From Streptococcus oralis subsp. dentisani (GTDB taxonomy: Bacteria > Bacillota > Bacilli > Lactobacillales > Streptococcaceae), in the NCBI RefSeq assembly GCF_002096335.1, contig NZ_NCUW01000027.1:181929-233099 (forward strand): a stretch of DNA of 51,171 bases. The letters are read 5' to 3'. How positions within the stretch are numbered: the first letter of the stretch is position 1; the number at the start of each line of letters is the position of its first letter. This document shows, one piece after another, positions 36,062-45,360 of this stretch. The position numbers and the translations under genes were made by a program. The notes under the pieces are model-generated. The model did no database searches. It saw only the letters and a list, made by a program, of their open reading frames with translations, and was not told the DNA's origin.

Positions 36062-36991
36062 ATGGATATTCAATTTTTAGGAACGGGGGCTGGTCAGCCC
36101 TCCAAAGCCCGCAACGTTTCAAGTCTCGCCCTGAAACTCTTGGACGAGATTAACGAAGTCTGGCTTTTTGACTGTGGCGAAGGGACGCAAAATCGCATTC
36201 TGGAAACTACGATTCGACCACGGAAGGTTAGCAAAATTTTTATTACTCACTTGCATGGAGACCACATTTTTGGTTTACCGGGTTTCCTTTCTAGTCGTGC
36301 TTTTCAGGCCAATGAAGAGCAGACAGATTTGGAAATCTATGGACCTCAAGGAATCAAGTCATTTGTCTTAACCAGTCTTCGTGTATCCGGTTCGCGCTTG
36401 CCTTACCGCATTCATTTTCATGAATTTGACCAAGATTCTCTAGGGAAAATCCTTGAGACTGATAAATTCACTGTGTATGCAGAGGAGCTGGATCACACTA
36501 TTTTCTGTGTTGGTTATCGTGTCATGCAAAAGGATCTTGAAGGAACCTTGGATGCTGAAAAACTTAAGGCTGCTGGTGTGCCGTTTGGACCGCTCTTTGG
36601 AAAAATCAAAAACGGGCAGGACATTGTTCTCGAAGATGGGACTGAAATCAAGGCTGCTGACTATATCTCAGCTCCTCGTCCTGGTAAGATTATTACTATT
36701 CTGGGTGATACTCGAAAAGCCAATGCCAGTGTGCGTCTTGCTGTCAATGCCGATGTCCTGATCCATGAGTCCACTTATGGCAAGGGCGATGAAAAAATTG
36801 CCCGCAACCACGGTCACTCTACTAACATGCAGGCTGCACAAGTAGCGGCAGAAGCAGGAGCCAAACGCCTCTTGCTCAACCATATCAGTGCCCGCTTTCT
36901 CTCAAAAGATGTCAGCCAGCTCAAGAAAGATGCTGCCAGCATTTTTGAAAATGTCCATGTGGTCAAAGACTTGGAAGAAGTGGAAGTCTAA
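36062..36991 (+). CDS. rnz: Ribonuclease Z (tRNA 3' endonuclease)
   Basis: 309 residues, metallo-beta-lactamase fold. It cleaves pre-tRNA 3' trailers. The start [17 protein letters not shown] and the metal motif [13 protein letters not shown] are diagnostic; further ligands are in GDTRK, HESTY and HSTNMQAA. This suits the genome, where the tRNA-Ser gene at 15513 lacks an encoded CCA. The ribosome site is weak (AGAAAG). Confidence 0.96.
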   Translation: MDIQFLGTGAGQPSKARNVSSLALKLLDEINEVWLFDCGEGTQNRILETTIRPRKVSKIFITHLHGDHIFGLPGFLSSRAFQANEEQTDLEIYGPQGIKSFVLTSLRVSGSRLPYRIHFHEFDQDSLGKILETDKFTVYAEELDHTIFCVGYRVMQKDLEGTLDAEKLKAAGVPFGPLFGKIKNGQDIVLEDGTEIKAADYISAPRPGKIITILGDTRKANASVRLAVNADVLIHESTYGKGDEKIARNHGHSTNMQAAQVAAEAGAKRLLLNHISARFLSKDVSQLKKDAASIFENVHVVKDLEEVEV

Positions 36992-37011
36992 AAGATTGAA
37001 AAAGGATAAGT

Positions 37012-37767
37012 ATGCGTACGATTCTCATTACAGGTGCTAGTGGTGGTCTAGCCCAAGAAATGGTCAAGCTTTTGCCGAATGACCAACTGATTTTGTTAGG
37101 TAGAAACAAGGAAAAACTAGGACAACTCTACGGAAATTATTCTCACACAGAATTAGTTGAGATTGATATTACTGATGACCAAGCCCTAGAAACTTTAGTA
37201 GCTGAACTCTATCAACGATATGGCAAGATTGATGTCTTGATTAACAATGCTGGTTACGGAATATTTGAAGAATTTGACAAGATTTCTGACAAAGACATTC
37301 ACCAGATGTTTGAGATCAATACCTTTGCTCTGATGAACCTGTCTCGTCACATTGGGTGTCGAATGAAGGAGAGAGGAAAAGGGCATATCATCAATATCGT
37401 CAGTATGGCAGGTTTGATAGCGACTAGCAAGTCCAGTCTCTACTCAGCGACCAAGTTTGCGGCTATTGGTTTTTCCAACGCTCTACGCCTCGAGCTTATG
37501 CCCTATAGTATCTATGTAACGACGGTTAATCCAGGACCGATTCGCACTGCCTTTTTTGACCAGGCAGACCCGGATGGTAGCTATCTCAAGTCGGTTGACC
37601 GATTTCTCTTAGAACCAGATGCAGTCGCTAAAAAGATTGTTAAAACCATAGGAAAAAATAAACGGGAACTCAATCTTCCCCTTTTGTTGAACCTAGCCCA
37701 CAAATTTTATACTCTCTTCCCCAAGCTAGCTGATAAGTTGGCAGGGGAGACCTTTAATTATAAGTAA
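37012..37767 (+). CDS. Short-chain dehydrogenase/reductase
   Basis: 251 residues, classical SDR. Cofactor loop TGASGGLAQEM, NNAGYG, catalytic serine in IVSMAG, YSATK (Tyr and Lys), and PGPIRTAF. The substrate is unknown. Last gene of the miaA operon with a weak AAGGAT site 5 nt before the ATG. A terminator overlaps its stop codon. Confidence 0.92.
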   Translation: MRTILITGASGGLAQEMVKLLPNDQLILLGRNKEKLGQLYGNYSHTELVEIDITDDQALETLVAELYQRYGKIDVLINNAGYGIFEEFDKISDKDIHQMFEINTFALMNLSRHIGCRMKERGKGHIINIVSMAGLIATSKSSLYSATKFAAIGFSNALRLELMPYSIYVTTVNPGPIRTAFFDQADPDGSYLKSVDRFLLEPDAVAKKIVKTIGKNKRELNLPLLLNLAHKFYTLFPKLADKLAGETFNYK

Positions 37768-37798
37768 AAGAAGTTCCTTACAAAAGGAACTTCTTTAT
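37767..37798 (+). terminator. Terminator after the SDR gene
   Basis: A 13-bp stem (AAAGAAGTTCCTT with AAGGAACTTCTTT), loop of four, then TATAAT-like A/T sequence. Confidence 0.85.
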
Positions 37799-37918
37799 AA
37801 TATTTAACGGAGTGTCAAAAAAATGTTTGTTTTTGTCCTAAATCTACATTCACATTTTTTGAATCTTCTCCAAATTTTAGAAAAAACAATCAAAATTATG
37901 ATTTTTTAGTTTTAAGGA

Positions 37919-37947
37919 TTGAAGTTATCTATATTATTTTATAGAAT
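37919..37947 (+). promoter_or_regulatory. Promoter of bgaA
   Basis: -35 TTGAAG (37919-37924), 17-bp spacer, -10 TAGAAT (37942-37947). The leader would be about 65 nt. Confidence 0.6.
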
Positions 37948-37990
37948 AGATATAAAAGACAAAAGGAGAGATATCCGCTATCACATAAAA

Positions 37991-38005
37991 ATGGAAGCGG
38001 TTACT
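37991..38005 (+). promoter_or_regulatory. cre (CcpA) site between promoter and ribosome site of bgaA
   Basis: ATGGAAGCGGTTACT fits the cre consensus WTGNAANCGNWNNCW throughout. It lies downstream of the predicted start of transcription and abuts AAAGGAGG, so CcpA would act as a roadblock or occlude initiation. This implies glucose repression of the beta-galactosidase. Confidence 0.6.
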
Positions 38006-38018
38006 AAAGGAGGTTTTT

Positions 38019-41000
38019 ATGGATAAAAGCTATTGGAATCGTAAAAGTGTCTACAGTATTCGGAAGTTTTCTGTTGGGACATGCTCAGTACTGATTGGAA
38101 CTTGCGCTGTTCTATTTGGTGCAAATCTTGCTGGAACAAGCCCTGTTTTTGCGGACGAAACGCCGATTACTGTGAATGCAGAGAAGGGTCTTGAAGAAGC
38201 AGTTCTGGAACAAGTCGCTGATACAAGTCAGACAAGTACAGTAGAGGAGACTGTAGCAAAAGAAAAGGAAGAACAAGGCCAAGTTATTAAGGAGGCGAAA
38301 GAGATTTCTAAATCTGTTGAAAAGGACACAAAAGTAGAGTTAGAAGCTTCTAGTCAAGAAAAACCTATCAAGGAAGAAGTTAAAGCTGCGACAAATGAAG
38401 AAGTAAATCAAATGATTGAAGACAGAAAAGTGAATTTTAATCAAAATTGGCACTTCAAACTCAATGCGAACTCTAAAGAAGCTGTGAAACCAGATGCAGA
38501 TGTGTCAACATGGCAAAAATTGGACCTTCCACACGACTGGAGTATCTTTAACGATTTTGACCATCAATCACCTGCCCAAAACGAAGGTGGGCAGCTAAAT
38601 GGTGGTGAAGCTTGGTATCGTAAGACCTTTAAACTTGATGAAAAAGACCTCAAGAAGAATGTTCGTGTGACCTTTGATGGTGTCTACATGGACTCTCAAG
38701 TCTATGTCAATGGTCAGTTAGTGGGGCATTATCCAAATGGTTATAACCAGTTCTCATACGATATTACCAAATACCTTCACAAAGATGGTCGTGAGAATGT
38801 GATTGCTGTCCATACTGTCAACAAACAACCAAGTAGCCGTTGGTACTCAGGAAGCGGTATCTACCGTGATGTGACCTTGCAAGTGACAGATAAGGTTCAT
38901 GTTGAGAAAAATGGAACAACCATCTTAACGCCAAAACTAGAACAACAGCAACACGGCAAGGTTGAAACTCATGTGACCAGCAAAATCGTCAATACAGACG
39001 ATAAAGACCATGAACTTGTGGCAGAGTATCAAATCGTTGAACGTGGTGGTCAGGCTGTAACAGGCGTGGTTCGGACAGCAAGTCGTACCTTGAAAGCACA
39101 TGAGTCAACAAGCCTAGATGCTATTTTAGAAGTTGAAAAACCAAAACTCTGGACAGTTTTAAATGACAAACCTGCCTTGTATGAATTGATTACGCGTGTA
39201 TATCGTGATGGTCAATTGGTGGATGCTAAGAAGGATTTGTTTGGTTACCGTTACTATCACTGGACTCCAAATGATGGTTTCTCTTTAAATGGTGAACGCA
39301 TTAAATTCCATGGGGTTTCCTTGCACCATGACCACGGAGCGCTCGGAGCAGAAGAAAACTATAAGGCAGAATATCGCCGTCTCAAACAAATGAAGGAGAT
39401 GGGGGTTAACTCTATTCGTACAACCCATAACCCTGCTAGTGAGCAAACCTTGCAAATCGCTGCAGAACTTGGTTTGCTCGTTCAGGAAGAGGCCTTTGAT
39501 ACGTGGTATAATGGCAAGAAACCTTATGACTATGGTCGTTTCTTTGAAAAAGATGCCACTCACCCAGAAGCTAGAAAAGGTGAAAAATGGTCAGACTACG
39601 ATCTTCGTACTATGGTCGAAAGAGATAAAAATAACCCAGCTGTCTTCATGTGGTCAATCGGAAATGAAATCGGTGAAGCCAACGGTGATGCTCATTCTCT
39701 AGCAACTGTAAAACGTTTGGTCAAAGTTATCAAGGATGTTGATAAAACTCGTTACGTTACCATGGGAGCAGATAAGTTCCGTTTTGGTAATGGTAGCGGA
39801 GGTCATGAGAAGATTGCCGAAGAACTGGATGCAGTTGGTTTTAACTACTCAGAAGATAACTACAAGAAACTTCGTGCGAAACATCCAAACTGGTTGATTT
39901 ACGGCTCTGAGACATCTTCAGCTACCCGCACACGTGGAAGTTACTATCGCCCTGAACAGGAATTGAAACATAGTAACGGACCTGAGCGTCATTACGAACA
40001 GTCTGACTATGGAAATGACAGAGTTGGTTGGGGTAAAACGGCAACAGATTCATGGACTTTTGACCGCGACAATGCTGGCTATGCTGGACAATTTATCTGG
40101 ACAGGTACAGACTATATCGGGGAGCCTACGCCATGGCATAACCAAAACCAAACTCCTGTTAAGAGCTCTTATTTTGGTATTGTAGATACAGCAGGTATTC
40201 CAAAACATGACTTCTATCTTTACCAAAGCCAATGGGTTTCTGTTAAGAAGAAGCCGATGGTTCACCTCCTTCCTCACTGGAATTGGGAAGATCCTACTCT
40301 AAAAGCGAATGTAGCTGATACAGAAGGTAAGATTCCAGTTCGCGCCTATTCAAACGCTGCAAGCGTAGAATTGTTCTTGAACGGTCAATCTCTCGGAGTC
40401 AAAACCTTCAACAAAAAACAAACCAGCGATGGACGCACTTACCAAGAAGGTGCCAATGCCAAGGAACTCTACCTTGAGTGGAAGGTTGCTTATCAACCAG
40501 GTACTTTAGAAGCAGTAGCTCGTGATGAAGCTGGTAAAGAAATTGCACGTGACAAGATTACCACTGCAGGCCGACCAGCCGGTGTTCGTCTCATCAAGGA
40601 AGACCACGCAATCGCCGCAGATGGAAAAGACTTGACCTACATCTACTATGAAATCGTTGACAGCCAAGGAAATGTAGTCCCAACTGCAAATAATCTGGTT
40701 CGCTTCCAATTGCACGGACAAGGTCAACTTGTCGGTGTCGATAATGGGGAACAAGCCAGCCGTGAACGTTATAAGGCCCAACCAGATGGTTCTTGGATTC
40801 GTAGAGCCTTTAATGGTAAAGGGGTTGCCATTGTGAAATCAACTGAGCAAGCAGGGAAATTCACCCTTACTGCCCACTCTGATCTTTTGAAATCTGGTCA
40901 AGTAACTGTCTTTACTGGTAAAAAAGAAGACCAAGAAAAGACTGTTCTCGGAACAGAAGTACCAAAAGTACGTACTGTTATTGAAAAAGAGCCAAAAATG

Positions 41001-44000
41001 CCGAAGACAGTCGGTTTTATCTACAGTGATGGCAGTCGTGAAAAACGTCCAGTAACCTGGTCTTCAGTTGATGTGAGCCAAGCAGGAGTTGTGACTGTTA
41101 AAGGTATGGCAGACGGACGTGAAGTTGAGGCTCGTGTAGAAGTTCTAGCAATTGCGAAAGAACTACCAACTGTTAAACGTGTTGCCCCAGGAACAGACTT
41201 GAGTGCTGTTGACAAATATGTTTCTATTGCCGTTACGGATGGAAGCGTACAAGAATACGAAGTTGATAAGTGGGAGATTGCAGAAACTGATAAAGCTAAA
41301 CTGTCAGTTGCAGGATCACGTATTCAAATGACTGGTCAACTGGGCGGTGAGACTATTCATGCTACGCTTGTAGTAGAAGAAGGCAATCCTGCAACACCTG
41401 TAGTACCGACTGTAAGTGTTGGTGGTGAAGCTGTCACAGGCCTTACTAATCAACATCCAATGCAATACCGCACTCTTGCTTATGGTGCATCCTTGCCAGA
41501 AGTCGCAGCAAGTACTGAAAATGCGGATGTTACTGTAGTCCAAGCAAGTGCAGAAAACGGCATGCGTGCAAGCATCTATGTTCAACCAAAAGATGGTGGA
41601 CCTCTTCAAACCTATGCAATTCAATTCCTTGAAGAAGCACCAAAAATTGACCACTTGAGCTTACAAGTAGAGCAAGCTAACGGTCTTAAAGAAGACCAAA
41701 CAGTGAAATTGTCCGTACTCGCTCACTATCAAGACGGAACACAGGCAGTTCTACCAGCGGATAAAGTAAACTTCTCTACAAGCGGTGAAGGGGAAGTTGC
41801 AGTTCGTAAAGGAATGCTTGAGTTGCATAAACCAGGAGCAGTCACTCTGAAAGCGGAATATGAGGGGGCTACAGGTCAAATCTCCCTCACCATCCAAGCC
41901 AATACTGAGACGAAGGTTGCGCAATCCATCCGTCCAGTAAATGTAGTGACAGACTTGCATCAAGAACCAAGTCTTCCAGCAACAGTAACTGTTGAGTATG
42001 ACAAAGGTTTCCCTAAAGCTCACAAAGTCACATGGCAAGCTATTCCAAAAGAAAAACTAGACCACTATCAAACCTTTGAAGTGCTAGGTAAAGTTGAAGG
42101 AATTGACCTTGAGGCGCGTGCTAAAGTCTCTGTAGAGGGTATCGTTTCGGTTGAAGAAGTCAGTGTGACAACACCAATCGCAGAAGCGCCACAATTACCA
42201 GAAAGTGTTCGCACCTACGATTCAAATGGTCACGTTTCATCTGCCAAGGTTGCTTGGGATGAGATTCAATCAGACCAATACGCTAAGGAAGGCGTCTTTA
42301 CAGTCACTGGTCGCCTAGAAGGTACCCAATTAACTACCAAACTTCATGTTCGCGTTTCTGCTAAAACAGAGCAAGGAGCGAATATCTCTGACCAATGGAC
42401 AGGTTCAGAATTGCCACTTGCCTTTGCTTCAGACTCAAATCCAAGTGACCCTGTTTCAAATGTCAACGATAAATTGATTTCCTTTAATGACCGACCAGCC
42501 AACCGTTGGACGAACTGGAATCGTAGTAATCCAGAAGCTTCAGTTGGTGTTCTGTTTGGAGATTCAGGTATCTTGAGCAAACGTTCAATTGATAATCTTA
42601 GTGTCGGATTCCACGAAGACCATGGAGTCGGTGCACCGAAGTCTTATGTGATTGAGTATTATGTTGGTAAGGCTGTTCCAACAGCTCCTAAAAACCCTAG
42701 CTTTGTAGGCAATGAAGAACATGTCTTTAACGACCCTGCTAACTGGAAACCTGTTACAAATCTAAAAGCTCCTGCTCAACTCAAGGCTGGAGAAATGAAT
42801 CACTTTAGCTTTGATAAAGTTGAAACCTATGCTGTTCGCATTCGCATGGTTAAAGCAGATAATAAGCGGGGAACTTCTATCACAGAAGTACAAATCTTTG
42901 CGAAACAAGTTGCAGCAGCTAAACAAGGACAAACAAGAATCCAAGTTGACGGTAAAGACTTGGCAAACTTCAACCCTGATTTGACAGACTACTACCTTGA
43001 GTCTGTAAATGGAAAAGTTCCAGCAGTAACAGCAAGTGTTAGCAACAATGGTCTTGCGACGGTTGTTCCAAGCGTTCGTGAAGGTGAGCCGGTTCGTGTC
43101 ATTGCGAAAGCTGAAAATGGTGACATCTTAGGTGAATACCGTCTACACTTCACTAAGGACAAAGACTTACTTTCTCGTAAACCAGTTGCTGCGGTTAAAC
43201 AAGCTCGTTTGGTACAAGTAGGTCAACCGCTTGAATTGCCAACGAAGGTTCCGGTTTACTTCACAGGTAAAGACGGCTATGAAACCAAAGATTTGGCAGT
43301 AGAATGGGAAGAAGTTCCAGCAGAAAATCTAACAAAAGCAGGTCAATTTACTGTAAGAGGCCGTGTTCTTGGTAGTGACCTCATTGCGGAGTTCACTGTA
43401 CGAGTGACAGACAAACTTGGTGAAGCTCTCTCAGATAACCCTGACTATGATGAAAACAGTAACCAAGCCTTTGCCTCAGCAACTAATGATATTGACGACA
43501 GTTCTCATGACCGTGTAGACTATATCAATGACAGAGATCATTCTGAAAATCGTCGTTGGACAAACTGGTCTCCAACACCATCTTCTAACCCAGAAGTATC
43601 GGCAGGTGTGATCTTCCGTGAGAATGGTAAGATTGTCGAACGGACTGTTGCGCAAGCCAAACTTCACTTCTTTGCAGATAGTGGTACAGATGCACCATCT
43701 AAACTTGTTCTAGAACGCTATATCGGTCCAGAGTTTGACGTGCCAACCTACTATTCAAACTACCAAGCCTATGAATCAGGCCATCCATTCAACAATCCAG
43801 ATAACTGGGAAGCTGTTCCTTATCGTGCGGACAAAGACATTGAAGCCGGTGATGAAATTAACGTTACCTTTAAAGCTGTGAAAGCCAAAGCTATGAGATG
43901 GCGTATGGAGCGCAAGGCCGATAAGAGTGGTGTTGCGATGATTGAGATGACCTTCCTTGCGCCAAGCGAATTGCCTCAAGAAAGCACTCAATCGAAGATT

Positions 44001-44957
44001 CTTGTAGATGGAAAAGAACTTGCTGATTTCGCTGAAAATCGTCAAGACTATCAAATCACCTATAATGGACAACGTCCAAAAGTGACCGTTCAAGAAAGCA
44101 ATCAAGTAGCTTCAACAGTTGTAGATAGTGGAGACGATAGCCTTCCAGTACTTGTTCGCCTTGTTTCAGAAAGTGGAAAACAAGTCAAGGAATATCGTAT
44201 CCAACTAGTCAAGGAAAAACCAGTTTCTGAGAAAACAGCCCCTGCTATTCAAGAAGAAAATCCAAGTCTTGAGGTTGTCGAAAAAGAACTTGCCTTCCAG
44301 ACTGTTGAAAAGGAAGATTCAAGTCTATATGTAGGAGAAAGCCGTGTAGAACGAGAAGGACAAGTTGGCAAGGAACGCATTCTTACATCTGTAAGCCCAG
44401 ATGGAACTCGTGAAGAGAAACTTCGTGAAGTACTTCAGACTCCTGTTAACCGGGTTCTTCTCGTTGGAACTAAGCGAGGTACAGCCCAACCACTTGATGG
44501 AGCTGCAGGTTTAGTTCATGAAAAACCAGAACTTCTAGTAGAAGAAGAGAACATTGATTTCCAAGTGCAAGAACGTAAAAACGATAAACTCCCACTAGGT
44601 CAAACCCGTGTTCTTCAAGAAGGTCAAAAAGGTATTCGTGTCCATCTAGTAGAAGTCGAAAATGGTAAGCGTACACTGAAAGAAACCTTTGATAAGATAG
44701 TTGCGCAAGATCGTATCGTGGAAGTTGGAACTGCAGTAGCACAAGAGAAACCAGAACCGCAAGCACCTGTTAAGCCAGATGAGCGTGAACAGGGACAGGC
44801 GGAACCAAAACCGCAAAAAGAAAAAGCTAGTCAGACTGGAAAAGACCATCTTCCAAATACAGGAAGCGAGTCCTCTATGTCAATATTAGCAGCAGGATTG
44901 GCTCTCTTGGGCTTAGGTACAGGACTTGTAGCATCTATGCGTAAAAAAGAAGACTAA
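38019..44957 (+). CDS. bgaA: BgaA, cell-wall-anchored surface beta-galactosidase
   Basis: 2312 residues. A YSIRK signal peptide (Y12, YSIRKFSVGTCSV) is followed by a low-complexity linker to about 130. The GH2 region runs from about 140 to 740, with acid/base E550 in GNEIGE and nucleophile E631 in GSETSS, 81 residues apart as in pneumococcal BgaA. Ig-like domains and two CBM71-like modules follow (RWTNW at about 1493 and 1848). Two G5 domains (about 2085-2155 and 2170-2245) precede the anchor LPNTG (L2278). It removes terminal beta-1,4-galactose from host N-glycans and can act in adherence. AAAGGAGG lies 6 nt from the ATG. Confidence 0.96.
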   Translation: MDKSYWNRKSVYSIRKFSVGTCSVLIGTCAVLFGANLAGTSPVFADETPITVNAEKGLEEAVLEQVADTSQTSTVEETVAKEKEEQGQVIKEAKEISKSVEKDTKVELEASSQEKPIKEEVKAATNEEVNQMIEDRKVNFNQNWHFKLNANSKEAVKPDADVSTWQKLDLPHDWSIFNDFDHQSPAQNEGGQLNGGEAWYRKTFKLDEKDLKKNVRVTFDGVYMDSQVYVNGQLVGHYPNGYNQFSYDITKYLHKDGRENVIAVHTVNKQPSSRWYSGSGIYRDVTLQVTDKVHVEKNGTTILTPKLEQQQHGKVETHVTSKIVNTDDKDHELVAEYQIVERGGQAVTGVVRTASRTLKAHESTSLDAILEVEKPKLWTVLNDKPALYELITRVYRDGQLVDAKKDLFGYRYYHWTPNDGFSLNGERIKFHGVSLHHDHGALGAEENYKAEYRRLKQMKEMGVNSIRTTHNPASEQTLQIAAELGLLVQEEAFDTWYNGKKPYDYGRFFEKDATHPEARKGEKWSDYDLRTMVERDKNNPAVFMWSIGNEIGEANGDAHSLATVKRLVKVIKDVDKTRYVTMGADKFRFGNGSGGHEKIAEELDAVGFNYSEDNYKKLRAKHPNWLIYGSETSSATRTRGSYYRPEQELKHSNGPERHYEQSDYGNDRVGWGKTATDSWTFDRDNAGYAGQFIWTGTDYIGEPTPWHNQNQTPVKSSYFGIVDTAGIPKHDFYLYQSQWVSVKKKPMVHLLPHWNWEDPTLKANVADTEGKIPVRAYSNAASVELFLNGQSLGVKTFNKKQTSDGRTYQEGANAKELYLEWKVAYQPGTLEAVARDEAGKEIARDKITTAGRPAGVRLIKEDHAIAADGKDLTYIYYEIVDSQGNVVPTANNLVRFQLHGQGQLVGVDNGEQASRERYKAQPDGSWIRRAFNGKGVAIVKSTEQAGKFTLTAHSDLLKSGQVTVFTGKKEDQEKTVLGTEVPKVRTVIEKEPKMPKTVGFIYSDGSREKRPVTWSSVDVSQAGVVTVKGMADGREVEARVEVLAIAKELPTVKRVAPGTDLSAVDKYVSIAVTDGSVQEYEVDKWEIAETDKAKLSVAGSRIQMTGQLGGETIHATLVVEEGNPATPVVPTVSVGGEAVTGLTNQHPMQYRTLAYGASLPEVAASTENADVTVVQASAENGMRASIYVQPKDGGPLQTYAIQFLEEAPKIDHLSLQVEQANGLKEDQTVKLSVLAHYQDGTQAVLPADKVNFSTSGEGEVAVRKGMLELHKPGAVTLKAEYEGATGQISLTIQANTETKVAQSIRPVNVVTDLHQEPSLPATVTVEYDKGFPKAHKVTWQAIPKEKLDHYQTFEVLGKVEGIDLEARAKVSVEGIVSVEEVSVTTPIAEAPQLPESVRTYDSNGHVSSAKVAWDEIQSDQYAKEGVFTVTGRLEGTQLTTKLHVRVSAKTEQGANISDQWTGSELPLAFASDSNPSDPVSNVNDKLISFNDRPANRWTNWNRSNPEASVGVLFGDSGILSKRSIDNLSVGFHEDHGVGAPKSYVIEYYVGKAVPTAPKNPSFVGNEEHVFNDPANWKPVTNLKAPAQLKAGEMNHFSFDKVETYAVRIRMVKADNKRGTSITEVQIFAKQVAAAKQGQTRIQVDGKDLANFNPDLTDYYLESVNGKVPAVTASVSNNGLATVVPSVREGEPVRVIAKAENGDILGEYRLHFTKDKDLLSRKPVAAVKQARLVQVGQPLELPTKVPVYFTGKDGYETKDLAVEWEEVPAENLTKAGQFTVRGRVLGSDLIAEFTVRVTDKLGEALSDNPDYDENSNQAFASATNDIDDSSHDRVDYINDRDHSENRRWTNWSPTPSSNPEVSAGVIFRENGKIVERTVAQAKLHFFADSGTDAPSKLVLERYIGPEFDVPTYYSNYQAYESGHPFNNPDNWEAVPYRADKDIEAGDEINVTFKAVKAKAMRWRMERKADKSGVAMIEMTFLAPSELPQESTQSKILVDGKELADFAENRQDYQITYNGQRPKVTVQESNQVASTVVDSGDDSLPVLVRLVSESGKQVKEYRIQLVKEKPVSEKTAPAIQEENPSLEVVEKELAFQTVEKEDSSLYVGESRVEREGQVGKERILTSVSPDGTREEKLREVLQTPVNRVLLVGTKRGTAQPLDGAAGLVHEKPELLVEEENIDFQVQERKNDKLPLGQTRVLQEGQKGIRVHLVEVENGKRTLKETFDKIVAQDRIVEVGTAVAQEKPEPQAPVKPDEREQGQAEPKPQKEKASQTGKDHLPNTGSESSMSILAAGLALLGLGTGLVASMRKKED

Positions 44958-44974
44958 GTTTGGTTAGAAACTAA

Positions 44975-45020
44975 ACAGGATAGTAGAAGGCCAGAGTGAT
45001 GCTCTGGTCTTTCTATCTGT
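44975..45020 (+). terminator. Hairpin after bgaA
   Basis: CCAGAG and CTCTGG with flanking imperfect arms (ACAG...TATCTGT) form a long hairpin with loop TGATG. The T-rich part is inside the arm, so strength is uncertain. Confidence 0.6.
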
Positions 45021-45161
45021 TGTTCTAATAAAGTTGTCCAGATTTCTTGTGATTCTGTTTGATGACTTAAAATAAGAAGATGAACTGCGAATGATTCTTC
45101 TAACTCTGCAATCGGCGTAGCTTTAAAGAGCCAAGTGATGTTTGAAGAAAATCGCTAAATA

Positions 45162-45170
45162 TGCTATACT
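45162..45170 (+). promoter_or_regulatory. Extended -10 promoter upstream of asp1
   Basis: TGCTATACT, as before pabB and thyA, 190 nt before asp1. A second candidate is TTGACA at 45285-45290 with a poor -10 (GAGAAT, 17-bp spacing). The 404-nt gap from bgaA to asp1 otherwise holds only the bgaA hairpin and a doubtful minus-strand open frame (44954-45154). Confidence 0.5.
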
Positions 45171-45360
45171 AAAGGGAATTAGTGGATTTTTATAGAACGA
45201 TTCATTCAGGGAAAATAAGAAATAAATCTAACAAAAATAGGTCGTCTTTCAGAGACTTTTATGTCATTTCTTAGATGAAAATGCTTGACAACCAAGGGAT
45301 TTATCTTGAGAATTAGAACTGACTACAATGAAAAATTGAATGCTAAGGAGATAGAGGGAA

